The position numbers and the translations under genes are program-made. This document shows, one piece after another, positions 46,408 through 55,164 of a DNA stretch of 64,000 nucleotides. Origin of the DNA: Myxococcales bacterium (GTDB lineage Bacteria > Myxococcota_A > Polyangia > Haliangiales > Haliangiaceae); contig JAQBQE010000017.1 of NCBI GenBank assembly GCA_028287135.1, positions 1 through 64,000 on the forward strand. The letters are read 5' to 3'. The notes under the pieces are model-generated. The model ran no database searches, was not told the origin of the DNA, and saw only the letters and a list, made by a program, of their open reading frames with translations. Numbering within the stretch: the stretch's first letter is position 1; each line of letters begins with the position of its first letter.

Positions 46408-47037
46408 TCAATCCACGAGACCGGCCTCGATCGCGTAGCGCACGAGCTCGGCATTCGAGCTCATGTCCAGCTTGTCGAGGAGCCGCGCCCGGTACGTGCT
46501 GATCGTCTTGTCACTGAGCGAGAGCTCCGCCGCGATCTGCTTCACGGGCTTACCCGCGGCGAGCATCTTGAGGACCTGGAATTCGCGATCCGAGAGCATC
46601 TCGTGAGCGGGGCGCCCCTGCGCCTTGCGCACGTCTCGCGCGAGATGCTCGGCGAGCGACGCGGTGATATACGTGCCGCCCGCGAGGGCCTTGCGCGTCG
46701 CTGTGATCAGCTCGTCGCTCGCGCTGTCCTTGGTCAGATAACCCACCGCGCCGGCCCGCAGGGCGCGGATCGCGTACTGCTCCTCGGCGTGTGCGCTGAG
46801 CACGAGCACCGGCATCTCGGGATGCGCGGCATGGATCTGCGGGAGCGCATCCATCCCGCCCCGCCCTGGCATGGCGATGTCGAGGATCACGAGCTGAAAC
46901 GCGGATGCGTGAATGTGGCGGAGAGCCTCCTCCGCGTTCGTGGCCTCGACGATCGAGGAGCTCGGGAACTCCTCGGTGAGCAGATCGCGTAGCCCGCGCC
47001 GCACGATCATGTGATCGTCCACGATGAGGATGTTCAC
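46408..47037 (-). CDS. NarL/FixJ-family response regulator
   Basis: 209 residues from the GTG at 47037 (GTGA overlap with the kinase stop); a GTG at 47046 would add three residues. Receiver domain with IVDDH and acceptor Asp53 in VILDIAMPGRGG, then a LuxR-type helix-turn-helix at the C-terminus (LSDREFQVLKMLAAGKPVKQIAAELSLSDKTISTYRARL region). It should bind DNA as a dimer when phosphorylated by the kinase encoded immediately upstream. The palindromes near its own 3' end and before the pilus operon are plausible targets. Confidence 0.92.
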   Translation of the reverse strand: MNILIVDDHMIVRRGLRDLLTEEFPSSSIVEATNAEEALRHIHASAFQLVILDIAMPGRGGMDALPQIHAAHPEMPVLVLSAHAEEQYAIRALRAGAVGYLTKDSASDELITATRKALAGGTYITASLAEHLARDVRKAQGRPAHEMLSDREFQVLKMLAAGKPVKQIAAELSLSDKTISTYRARLLDKLDMSSNAELVRYAIEAGLVD

Positions 47038-48647
47038 GGGCCCCACGCCGGGGAGACCGGGATTCGCACGATCGCTTGGGTCCCGCGCTGATCAGCAGGC
47101 CGGAGCGTGAACGATCCACCGAACGCCAGCGCGCGCTCGCGGATCCCAACGAGTCCGAGCGAGCCTGAAGCGCTCATCGCGGTCGCAGGCAGACCGATCC
47201 CGTCGTCCCGTACACCGAGCTCCAGAGCATCGCACGTCGGCGTCAAGGTCAGCTGGATCCTGGTCGCTTCGGCGTGGCGAACCACGTTGGTGAACAGCTC
47301 CTGGGTGATCCGGAACAGTGCGGTGGCCAGATCGCGGTCCATGGTGAGCTGAGGCGGCGTCTTGATCGTGACCGCGAGCCCGGCGCGACTGCCGAAGTCT
47401 CGCGCATACCACTCGAGCGCGGCGATCAACCCGAGATCGTCGAGCACGCCCGGGCGGAGATCCGTCGCGATCCGGCGCACGGTACCGATCAAGTTCTCGA
47501 TCCCGCGCATCATGCAATGCAGGCGGTCGCGCGTGGGCTCCATGTCGGTCACGGGCTGATCGAGCCGGCGCACCAGCCACGATGCGTCCATCTTGAGGCC
47601 CGTGAGCTCCTGCCCGAGCACATCGTGAATCTCGCGCGCGAGCTTTGCGCCGTTCTCCTCGCGCAGGCCGATGAGCCTGCCGGCGAGTGCACGCAGCTGG
47701 CTCTCGGAGTCCGCAAGCCTCTCGCGGTGCGCCTCGAGTTGCGCGGTGCGCTCGAGGACGCGCGTCTCGAGCTCGCTGTTGAGTCTCTCGAGCTCGCGCT
47801 CCGCTCGCTTGCGGTCGGTGATATCGAGGACGAAGCAGACCGCACGCATGCGGTCCCGGTCCGTGACCGCTGCACCGACGATCACCGAGATCCGCGATCC
47901 GTCTGCGCGCAGGAACTCCTTCTCGTACGCTTGGGCGGCGCCCGTGGTGAGGAGCTGCTGCACCGCAAGCTGATCCGCGGCCTCCCACTCGGGTGGGGTC
48001 CGGGTGTCCCACCGGATCCGACGCGCGACGAGATCCTCGCGCGTGGCCTGGAACATCTCGAGGAACGCGTCGTTGCTGTCGACGATGATGCCGTCCGCGC
48101 CCGAGGTGACGATGCCGATCACGCCCGCTTGCTCGAGGTGCGCGAGCTTGGTCTGGGTCGCGCGCAGCAGCTCCTCGACATGCGCCAGGGCCTTCTCCTG
48201 ACCTTCCCGCAGCGCTGCACGATCGCGACTGTTGACGATGTAGCGCCCGAACACGCGTCCGATCGTCGCGAGCGTCTCTAGGCCTTCGGGTGTCAGTGCC
48301 GATGCGGCCGACTGCCGAAGCTCGTACACCCCGATCGCGTGCCCGCCGAACTGGATCGGGATCCAGATGCCGTCCTCATCCGCGAGGGGCTGGCCGCTCG
48401 TCCACACATCGGTGGCGCGCGTCGCGCCCTCGATCGGAACCACATAGCTCTCCGCGTACCAGGTGGCGCGGACAACGAGCCGGTCGCCCTCCGTCATCCA
48501 GAGCCCACACGCCACACAGGCGAGCTCATTGCCGAGCACCGGCAGGAGATCTGCGGCGATGGTGTCGCCGGGGGGCGCGGCGACCAGCATCGTCAGCGCC
48601 TGACCCTGAAGCCGAACCAGCGCCTCGCTCGAAACCACCCCGTTCAT
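47034..48647 (-). CDS. NarL-type sensor histidine kinase (GAF-PAS-HisKA_3)
   Basis: 537 residues, cytoplasmic. A GAF-like domain (about 15-150; contains CVACGLWMTEGDRLVV and FGRYIVNSRDRAAL), coiled coil, PAS (about 190-300; VTSGADGIIVDSNDAFLEMF), a second coiled coil, then HisKA_3 with the phospho-His in LAREIHDVLGQELTGLKMD and a NarX/DegS-like HATPase (VRDDGIGLP, GSLGLVGIRERALAFGGSF). HisKA_3 kinases pair with NarL-type regulators, and the regulator gene overlaps its stop. Two Cys in the GAF domain (LACVACGL) might sense redox or bind a cofactor; that is a guess. Confidence 0.91.
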   Translation of the reverse strand: MNGVVSSEALVRLQGQALTMLVAAPPGDTIAADLLPVLGNELACVACGLWMTEGDRLVVRATWYAESYVVPIEGATRATDVWTSGQPLADEDGIWIPIQFGGHAIGVYELRQSAASALTPEGLETLATIGRVFGRYIVNSRDRAALREGQEKALAHVEELLRATQTKLAHLEQAGVIGIVTSGADGIIVDSNDAFLEMFQATREDLVARRIRWDTRTPPEWEAADQLAVQQLLTTGAAQAYEKEFLRADGSRISVIVGAAVTDRDRMRAVCFVLDITDRKRAERELERLNSELETRVLERTAQLEAHRERLADSESQLRALAGRLIGLREENGAKLAREIHDVLGQELTGLKMDASWLVRRLDQPVTDMEPTRDRLHCMMRGIENLIGTVRRIATDLRPGVLDDLGLIAALEWYARDFGSRAGLAVTIKTPPQLTMDRDLATALFRITQELFTNVVRHAEATRIQLTLTPTCDALELGVRDDGIGLPATAMSASGSLGLVGIRERALAFGGSFTLRPADQRGTQAIVRIPVSPAWGP

Positions 48648-48738
48648 TCGCTACCCGTCATCGACCGCACCGGCGGATTCTGTAGGTGGTCCCGCCGCAT
48701 CGTCAAGGTGGGCGAGCACAGCCCTCCGCCGTGCCAGC

Positions 48739-51243
48739 TCACGGGTCCGACGCGGACGCTGCTTCACGCACGGTGATCGTCCCGGCTGAGAACACCCCCG
48801 AGAACCCCGCTGGGATCACGACCTCGGCCGACCGGCGTCCGGCGCCCGACAACCGGATCGCGTAGCGGCCCGGCGTGAGCCCCATCACGCTGAACCGCCC
48901 AGCGCGATTGGTCATCAGCGGGATCGCCGGTCGATCGTGGTGATCGAGCGCGTTCACCTCTCCCACCGCGAATGCCAGCGCCTGGCTGTCCGGATCGACA
49001 AGCGTCCCGCGCAGGAACACCGTGCCCTCCTCCCCGACCCGGATCAAGGTGCCGCTCCGGTACGTGGGCAGGACGACATGGAGCTCCGGCCCGAGAGAGG
49101 CGCCGAGCGGCAACATCGGTGCGGCCACGGTGATCCTGCCCACCCGGTACGGTTCGAGGTTGGGCACGACCGCGAGACCGAACGAGTCCGTCTCCGCCGC
49201 ATGTCCGCCGAGCACCGGGTTGACCTGGATCGAAACTCCGTCGAGCACACGGTGACGCTCGATGATCGCAAAGCTCCCCGCGATCGGGCGGGACCATGCA
49301 GCGCGCCCGCCCGCGAACGCCAGCGCCGTGGACGCCTCGACCGAGGCGGTCGGAGCGACGCCTCCGTGGTCCCGGCCGACGGCCGTCCCGAGGGACACCG
49401 ACGATGTGAATCGATCGCCGGTGTAGCCGACCGTACCGGCCGCATCGACGTCACGCGCGCTCTGCTTCAAGGTGATCGAGGAGACGAATCTTCCGGGCGG
49501 GGGACCACCGCTCGTCGTGTACGTGATCTCGTTGGCGATGCCGGTCGCGGTGCTCGCGCGCGACAGCGCGTGCACGGATCCCTGGCGCTCGGGAAGCGCC
49601 CATTGAGCGCTCACGAAGATCCGGGCCTCGGGGGAGGCGATGCCGTCGTTGCGCGCGGCCACCAGCGCGTTGAGGCCGAGCCGTCCGAACGAGTGGGACA
49701 GGCCGAGTGACAGCTCCTGGGCATCGGGCCACGCGCGGCCGACCTGGTAGCGCGCGGTCAACCGTGCGATCAGCCGCTCGCTCAGGCCACGGATCGTCGA
49801 GACCGAGACGTCGTTGCTGTACCGATTCGCAGCGACGCTCGTGATGTCGTGAAAGCGTGATGACGTATGGCGGCCCACGATCGCGATCGTGCTCGTCGTA
49901 CCACGGGCGCCACGCGTGTAGTCGTATCGCAAGCTCTCCGCGTGACCGCAGCCGTCCTCGAGGTCACAGCTCGCAGACGCGTCGAGCGCCAGGTTGCCGA
50001 GCGTCGTCGCCATCGCGAGCTCGCCGCCGGCTCGATGGCGCTGCAGCGAGGAGTCCAGCGACGCCCCGACCGTCATCCTCGACGTCACGCCCCAGCGGCG
50101 ACGTCCCGACAAGATCGGCCGGGAGAAGTCATAGCTGCGCAAGCCAGCATCGTCCACGAGCGGGAAGCCCGCGGTGAGCGAGAATTGCACGACGCCCGGT
50201 GCGAGCAGCTCGTTGGGGCTCGCGAGGGAGAATGACACCCGGCGTTCGAGCCCTGCCTGATCCCGGATCACGAGCTCGACCTCGTTGACGCCCGCGGCGA
50301 GCGGGAGATCGCGCAGGTCGTGTCGTCCCGCAGGAAGCGCCAGCGTCTGGACCGGAGCACCGTTGACGACCACCGTGACGGTGGAAGGTGTTTCGAGCAC
50401 GAACTCGAACGCCCCCACGGGCTGCACGACGCGGTACGGCTGCATCGCGAAGTTACGAATCACACCGACTCCGATCACCGGAAAGCTCGGCTGGAGTCCT
50501 GCGAACGGAACGGCGAAGTCACCCGCGACGTAGCGCAGTGCGTGCGCAGGTACGTCGCGCGAGACCAGGACATCTCCGCGATGAACGCCGACCGGAGCCA
50601 TGCCGAAGCTCGACTGATGGACGACATCAGCCCGTCCCTGGAGAACCCAGCCTTCGACGTTGAGCGCCGAATCCAGGGCCACGTGGACCGGTGCCGATGC
50701 GGCCGCACGCGCGGTGACGTTCACGTATCCGCTCACGTCGCTCGGGCGCACCGCGCCGACTGCATCGGGTGGGCTTCGACGGCCGAGATCGTGCGACGCT
50801 CGCTTCGTCAGCGACGGCGGAATGGTGATCTGCAACTCGAGCTTCCGCACGTCATAGACGACCTCGAGCCCGACGGTGCGCAGCACGTCGACGGAGACTC
50901 GCTGCGTGCGGAGAACGGCTGCGAGGCGTCGCGCAGCGTCGGAGCCAAGCTTCGGGCTGACCGCCGCGAGGATCGGAGCCGACGGTACGATCGGGGACGC
51001 GTCCGGACGCGCGAGCTCGATCACGATCGGCGCGACGACGAACCCATCGACGACGAGCATGACCGGCGCATGCTGCGATCCGCGATGGGTCTTGAAGACA
51101 CGCTCGAACACCTCGGCATCCGTGGCGCTCGCGCCGGCACCGGCCGGCGTCGGCTGTGCGGAGGCGCGAGCAGCGATCAGGATCAGGATCAGGATCAGGA
51201 CGAGGAGGGTCGAGCGTGGCCGCGCTACGGCTCGACCGAGCAT
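48739..51243 (-). CDS. Outer-membrane usher of a chaperone-usher pilus
   Basis: 834 residues from the ATG at 51243, which overlaps the chaperone gene by 19 bp. A signal peptide with an unusual LILILILI core encoded by a hexamer repeat ends near ARASA. The N-terminal domain (about 30-170) binds chaperone-subunit complexes. A large barrel (about 180-690) carries a plug-like insert (VTVVVNGAPVQTLALPAGRHDLRDL), and C-terminal carboxypeptidase-regulatory-like domains end the protein (GRFSVMGLTPGRYAIRLSG). Length fits ushers, although similarity to FimD is remote. It secretes and assembles the subunits encoded upstream. Confidence 0.82.
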   Translation of the reverse strand: MLGRAVARPRSTLLVLILILILIAARASAQPTPAGAGASATDAEVFERVFKTHRGSQHAPVMLVVDGFVVAPIVIELARPDASPIVPSAPILAAVSPKLGSDAARRLAAVLRTQRVSVDVLRTVGLEVVYDVRKLELQITIPPSLTKRASHDLGRRSPPDAVGAVRPSDVSGYVNVTARAAASAPVHVALDSALNVEGWVLQGRADVVHQSSFGMAPVGVHRGDVLVSRDVPAHALRYVAGDFAVPFAGLQPSFPVIGVGVIRNFAMQPYRVVQPVGAFEFVLETPSTVTVVVNGAPVQTLALPAGRHDLRDLPLAAGVNEVELVIRDQAGLERRVSFSLASPNELLAPGVVQFSLTAGFPLVDDAGLRSYDFSRPILSGRRRWGVTSRMTVGASLDSSLQRHRAGGELAMATTLGNLALDASASCDLEDGCGHAESLRYDYTRGARGTTSTIAIVGRHTSSRFHDITSVAANRYSNDVSVSTIRGLSERLIARLTARYQVGRAWPDAQELSLGLSHSFGRLGLNALVAARNDGIASPEARIFVSAQWALPERQGSVHALSRASTATGIANEITYTTSGGPPPGRFVSSITLKQSARDVDAAGTVGYTGDRFTSSVSLGTAVGRDHGGVAPTASVEASTALAFAGGRAAWSRPIAGSFAIIERHRVLDGVSIQVNPVLGGHAAETDSFGLAVVPNLEPYRVGRITVAAPMLPLGASLGPELHVVLPTYRSGTLIRVGEEGTVFLRGTLVDPDSQALAFAVGEVNALDHHDRPAIPLMTNRAGRFSVMGLTPGRYAIRLSGAGRRSAEVVIPAGFSGVFSAGTITVREAASASDP
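51175..51200. repeat. GATCAG hexamer repeat (4.3 copies) in the usher signal peptide
   Basis: Four perfect tandem GATCAG units plus GA on the plus strand encode Leu-Ile dipeptides in the hydrophobic core of the usher signal sequence. Changes in copy number would keep frame and alter core length by two residues per unit. Confidence 0.85.
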
Positions 51244-51989
51244 CGGCCACTCACCTTCACGGGGCCGACCTCCAGGTCGGAAGGCCATGCGACCAGGTAG
51301 CGGCGCTTGTCGCCTGCGAGAATGCGTGTGTGGTGGAGCGGCGCGAGGCTCGCTGCAGGCACCACCTCCTCCGGCCCGCCATGGGCGGGCGCGATGCGCA
51401 CGCTGCAGCTCGTCACCAGCCCCATCGCAGTGCCCGAATTGGCGAGCGTGAGCGAGAGGAGGGCGTGGCGATCCTTGTCCATCACGAGCACCGCACCCGA
51501 CGGAGACACCTTCGGCGTGGCCTTCGGGGGCCGGATGAACACCGTGCCGCGGTAGTTGAGGAGCACGCGCACCTGGCCGACCGGTTGCACATCGGGTGCA
51601 GCCGTCGGGTCGAGCGCCTCGATCGGAACCTGCGTGACGATGATCCGGAAGGTCAGCTCGCGCGTGGGAGTGGCCGTGCCGAGCCACGTCACGCGCACGG
51701 TCTGCCGCGCGCCTGCCGCGAGCACGAGCTGAGACGGGTACGCGAGGAAGTTATCGTCCGCATCGTGGTTGCTCTCGGCGTACGCCTCGTCTCGTTCGAG
51801 CGTCGCGAACGAGATCGTCAGGGCCACGCGCTCCGGTCCTGGATTGACGACCTCGAACGACTGCGTGGCTTGCGAGCCGGACGGCGCGAACACGCGCGAG
51901 ATCGGCTCGAGCTGATACGCCGCGCTCGCGGTCTCGCCCACGAGCTGGACGATCACCGCCACTGCGATCACAAACAACGCTGCCTTCAT
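51225..51989 (-). CDS. Periplasmic pilus chaperone (PapD-like)
   Basis: 254 residues with a signal peptide cut after ETASA (about residue 23). The N-terminal Ig-like domain has QLEPISRVFAPSGSQATQSFEV and the edge-strand region FLAYPSQLVLAAGARQTVRVTWLG, with the family's VxPxxxxLxPGxxQxVR pattern. A second Ig-like domain follows (GQVRVLLNYRGTVFIRPP; LSLTLANSGTAMG). It caps pilus subunits by donor-strand complementation in the periplasm and delivers them to the usher. Two Cys in the C-terminal domain could form a disulfide. It lies 12 bp after the second subunit gene. Confidence 0.85.
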   Translation of the reverse strand: MKAALFVIAVAVIVQLVGETASAAYQLEPISRVFAPSGSQATQSFEVVNPGPERVALTISFATLERDEAYAESNHDADDNFLAYPSQLVLAAGARQTVRVTWLGTATPTRELTFRIIVTQVPIEALDPTAAPDVQPVGQVRVLLNYRGTVFIRPPKATPKVSPSGAVLVMDKDRHALLSLTLANSGTAMGLVTSCSVRIAPAHGGPEEVVPAASLAPLHHTRILAGDKRRYLVAWPSDLEVGPVKVSGRCSVEP

Positions 51990-52001
51990 GGAAGTCCTTG
52001 G

Positions 52002-52460
52002 CTAGTTGTCGACGACGTCGAGATCGACGCTCGCCGTGTACGAGCCGGGATCCTGGAGCGGGACCGGCGTGTACTTGATATAGAGGTCCTTCTCGACCGT
52101 GACCGCCGAGGATGTCGCGAACGTGTAGATCATCCCCGACGGCGTCATGAACGCTGCCGACGATGGCGCTGCGGCATCGCGGTCGACGAGCACGACCTGA
52201 AATGCAACGGGGGTGCTGCCGTCGGCCTTGGTCAAGCTCCCCGACCGGACCGAGAGCGTGAGCCCTGCGGCGGCGGTGGTGGACACCGAGAGCACCCCGA
52301 TCTTGACGACGTGGGTCGATGCGCTGCCCCGTCCATCCATGGCGAGGCTCGTGGCCGCGGCGGTCCCCTGCGCCATCAGCGCCGGAGCGCCGAACGCGAA
52401 CGGATGACACGCGAGGAGCGCCGCGGTCACGATGCCCAGATGGGAGCGGAGCGAACGCAT
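52002..52460 (-). CDS. Pilus subunit or adaptor (chaperone-usher system)
   Basis: 152 residues with an N-terminal signal (cut near APALMA or after GTAAA) and a compact beta-rich mature domain. It shares with the first subunit the strand pattern GLTLSVRSGSLTKADGSTPVAFQVV (the other has GLTLTASSGDLTKAGGQPISFQTT) and the C-terminal QDPGSYTASVDLDVVDN. The differences in the N-terminal extension suggest a minor, tip or anchor subunit. No large two-domain adhesin is encoded in the operon, so this may be the tip protein. Seven base pairs separate it from the first subunit gene. Confidence 0.75.
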   Translation of the reverse strand: MRSLRSHLGIVTAALLACHPFAFGAPALMAQGTAAATSLAMDGRGSASTHVVKIGVLSVSTTAAAGLTLSVRSGSLTKADGSTPVAFQVVLVDRDAAAPSSAAFMTPSGMIYTFATSSAVTVEKDLYIKYTPVPLQDPGSYTASVDLDVVDN

Positions 52461-52467
52461 GGCCGGC

Positions 52468-52950
52468 TCAGTTGTCGGAGACGGTCAGGCTGATCGTTCC
52501 ACCGTAGGCGCCCGGGTCCTGGCTCGCTGCAGGCGTGTACATGATGTACACGTCCTTCAGGACCGAACCTGCAGCGACGGTGCCGACCGTGTAGTTGGTA
52601 CCCGATGCGATCAGGAAGCCTGCGGCGAGCGGTGCGGCCGCGCCGTCCGCGACGGTGGTGGTCTGGAACGAGATCGGCTGGCCACCGGCCTTGGTCAGGT
52701 CCCCGGACGAGGCGGTCAGCGTCAGGCCTTGATCGTTGTTCGTGGTCATCGCGAGGTCGGCGACCTGCGCGATCTTCTCGCCTGCCGAGAGGTTGAGCGC
52801 CGACGCGCCCGCCGTGTCGGTCACGGTGACCTCGAGCGTCGTCGTAACGGTGCCGCCGAGTGTGATGGTGCCGGTGGTCGCGGCCGTGGCGGCGGACGAG
52901 ACGAGAAGCGAACAGACGGAGAGGACCTTGAGAACGCGAAACTTGGACAT
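52468..52950 (-). CDS. Major pilus subunit (chaperone-usher system)
   Basis: 160 residues from the ATG at 52950, which has AGGAG at 52955-52959. Signal peptide SVCSLLVSSAATA, then a Thr/Gly/Ala-rich beta domain without cysteines, ending QDPGAYGGTISLTVSDN. The N-terminal strand TTGTITLGGTVTTTLEVTV has the alternating pattern expected of a donor strand. First gene of the operon and paralogous to the next gene, so it is probably the polymerising pilin. A palindrome at 53088-53105 lies about 140 bp upstream. Confidence 0.78.
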   Translation of the reverse strand: MSKFRVLKVLSVCSLLVSSAATAATTGTITLGGTVTTTLEVTVTDTAGASALNLSAGEKIAQVADLAMTTNNDQGLTLTASSGDLTKAGGQPISFQTTTVADGAAAPLAAGFLIASGTNYTVGTVAAGSVLKDVYIMYTPAASQDPGAYGGTISLTVSDN

Positions 52951-53087
52951 ACGACTCCTGGGATCGGACGAGAAACTCGCCGAGCGCTGATCGCCCGGCG
53001 TGCATGCCGCGATGGTCGCGGGCAGCATCACCAGACCGAGTCGACCGGGGGAGACGTTTCGTTGTGTCGGCGCGCCGCTGATCGTCA

Positions 53088-53105
53088 CGTAGGGCGAGCC
53101 CTACG
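53088..53105. promoter_or_regulatory. Palindromic operator candidate CGTAGGG-CGAG-CCCTACG
   Basis: A perfect 7-bp inverted repeat with a 4-bp centre, sharing the GTAGGG-N4-CCCTAC core with 46388-46405. It sits in the gap between the PilZ-like gene stop (53114) and the pilus operon start (52950), a position suited to activation of the pilus promoter. Confidence 0.65.
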
Positions 53106-53113
53106 CGCGCGAC

Positions 53114-53584
53114 TCAGGCGGCGGCGGCGATCTCGTCGACGACGTCGGACTCGTGCTTGCTGACGGCTGCCTTGTGGAGGCAGACCGGCATGCCGATCAG
53201 CGCGAGGCCGACCTTGTAGTCATCGCCGTCGTCCTTCATCCACACGCCCTGCGCGCGGAACCGGAACGAGTTGTCGCCGACATCGACCTGGATCTCGACC
53301 TGCTCACCGCGCGCGACGAACGGCGCGTTGCGAACGACGAAACCACCGGGGCCGATCTCGACGACGTCGACGCGATCGTTGATCCGATCGCCACGCATCA
53401 GCGCGGTCAGCTTGGTCGCCTCGCGGCGGAACTTGCGGCCGCACTTCATCCGGCGATCATCGGCCACCGGCGCGAACGCGGCCTCGATCGCCGTGAGCTG
53501 CTCGATCTCGTCCCACTCGAGGCCGACGCCCAGATCGCACTTCCCGAGCAGGGTGCGATACTGAAAGACGATCTCGACGAGCAT
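53114..53584 (-). CDS. PilZ-domain-like protein
   Basis: 156 residues from the ATG at 53584. The C-terminal ~100 residues read as a PilZ barrel: CGRKFRREATKLTALMRG holds the RxxxR arm, and VDVVEIGPGGFVVRNAPF takes the place of the (D/N)xSxxG motif but with Gly for Ser. This may weaken or change c-di-GMP binding. An N-terminal helix region (MLVEIVFQYRTLLGKCDLGVGLEWDEI) is of unknown fold. It is next to the pilus operon and in the same direction, so it might couple c-di-GMP to pilus output. Confidence 0.72.
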   Translation of the reverse strand: MLVEIVFQYRTLLGKCDLGVGLEWDEIEQLTAIEAAFAPVADDRRMKCGRKFRREATKLTALMRGDRINDRVDVVEIGPGGFVVRNAPFVARGEQVEIQVDVGDNSFRFRAQGVWMKDDGDDYKVGLALIGMPVCLHKAAVSKHESDVVDEIAAAA

Positions 53585-53807
53585 GAGGAGACAGGTAGCA
53601 GGGGTCGTGCCATGCGAGATCGCGGGGGCGTTCGGGCCGAAACCTGGACAACCCGCTGGATCTCCATCCCGGGTGCTCCCGCTGGTAGCCCCACTTGCCG
53701 GGTGGTGTGTCACCAGGGCGTGGTTCTGGGACCACAACACGACGCGGCGCGCCACGCGTGGTGTAAGCCCTGCACAGCTCTCGGGTTTGGGGTATCCACC
53801 TTCAGAC

Positions 53808-55157
53808 ATGGATCTTTTCGGGCAGAGCGCCAAGAAGCGCCAGGTCGGGCAGCCCCTTGCGGAGCGGATGCGGCCCCGCAGCCTCGAGGAGCTCGTGGGG
53901 CAAGCGCACCTGGTGGGTCCTGGGCGCATCCTGTCAAACCTGGCACCGGGTCGCGCCCTTCCGTCACTGATCCTGTGGGGACCTCCCGGGAGTGGGAAGA
54001 CCACCCTCGCGCGGCTGCTGGGCGAAGCGCTGAAAGCCGAGCTGACATCCCTGTCGGCGGTCGATGCAGGCGTCAAGGACGTGCGCGAGGCCGTCGCCAA
54101 GGCGGCGGAGCGCCGCGATCAGTTCGGTGCACGCACGCTGCTGTTCATCGACGAGATCCATCGGTTCTCGAAGACCCAGCAGGACGCGTTGTTGCCGCAC
54201 GTCGAGTCCGGCACCGTCACGTTGATCGGCGCGACCACCGAGAATCCGAGCTTCGGTGTGGTCGCTGCACTGCTGTCACGCACGCGCGTGGTGCGGCTCG
54301 AGGCGCTCGCGGACACGGAGCTCGCGAACCTCGCGGCACGCGCCGTGGCCGATCGCGAGCGCGGCCTCGCCGCACTCGATGTCACGCTGGATGACGAAGT
54401 CACGGCGCAGCTGATCGCCGCCGCGCAAGGCGACGCACGACGGATGTACTCCGTGCTCGAGGTCGCGGCGGATCTCGCGCGCCGCGGTGCAGGCGACACC
54501 CCGGGAGCCGCGATCACGGCCGAGCACATCGCCGAGGCAGCGCAGGGACGCAGCCTGCTCTACGACAAGGCAGGCGACGAGCACTACGGCGTGATCTCGG
54601 TGTTCATCAAGAGCATGCGCGGCTCCGATCCGGACGCCGCCGTGTACTGGATGACGCGAATGATCGAGGCCGGCGAGGATCCACGGTTCGTGCTCCGCCG
54701 CATGGTGATCTTCGCGAGCGAGGACATCGGCAACGCCGATCCCCAGGCGCTCGTCGTCGCGGTGTCGGCGCTGCAAGCGGTCGAGCTGGTCGGCTTGCCC
54801 GAAGGCGTGTTGCCGATGACCCAGGCGGTGACCTACCTCGCGCTCGCCCCGAAATCGAACACCGCGCTGACCGCGTACGCAGCCGCGCGCAAGCTCGTGC
54901 GCGAGCGCGGCACCCTTCCTGTCCCCGCCAGGTTTCGCCCGGGCTCGACGGCGCTCGACCGCTCGATGGGTCACGGCAAGGACTACAAGTACCCGCACGA
55001 GTTCGAGGGCAACTACGTCCCCGAGGACTACCTGCCCGACGCGATCGTCGGCGAGCGGATCTACGAACCGATGCAGTCGGGCTTCGAGAAGCAGCTCGCG
55101 GAGCGGCGCGCCGAGATCGACACGATCAAGGCCGCCGCGAAGACCAAGACGAAGTAA
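53808..55157 (+). CDS. rarA: Replication-associated recombination protein RarA (MgsA)
   Basis: 449 residues from the ATG at 53808, the start that gives the typical MDLFGQSAKKRQVGQPLAERMRP N-terminus. AAA+ ATPase with Walker A GPPGSGKTT, Walker B LLFIDEIHRF, sensor 1 IGATTENPSF and the C-terminal MgsA domains (GEDPRFVLRRMVIFASEDIG; YKYPHEFEGNYV). It acts at stalled replication forks with the clamp-loader fold. No Shine-Dalgarno sequence precedes the start, so leaderless translation is possible. It is convergent with the next gene, 7 bp apart. Confidence 0.93.
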   Translation: MDLFGQSAKKRQVGQPLAERMRPRSLEELVGQAHLVGPGRILSNLAPGRALPSLILWGPPGSGKTTLARLLGEALKAELTSLSAVDAGVKDVREAVAKAAERRDQFGARTLLFIDEIHRFSKTQQDALLPHVESGTVTLIGATTENPSFGVVAALLSRTRVVRLEALADTELANLAARAVADRERGLAALDVTLDDEVTAQLIAAAQGDARRMYSVLEVAADLARRGAGDTPGAAITAEHIAEAAQGRSLLYDKAGDEHYGVISVFIKSMRGSDPDAAVYWMTRMIEAGEDPRFVLRRMVIFASEDIGNADPQALVVAVSALQAVELVGLPEGVLPMTQAVTYLALAPKSNTALTAYAAARKLVRERGTLPVPARFRPGSTALDRSMGHGKDYKYPHEFEGNYVPEDYLPDAIVGERIYEPMQSGFEKQLAERRAEIDTIKAAAKTKTK

Positions 55158-55164
55158 CGCGCGG

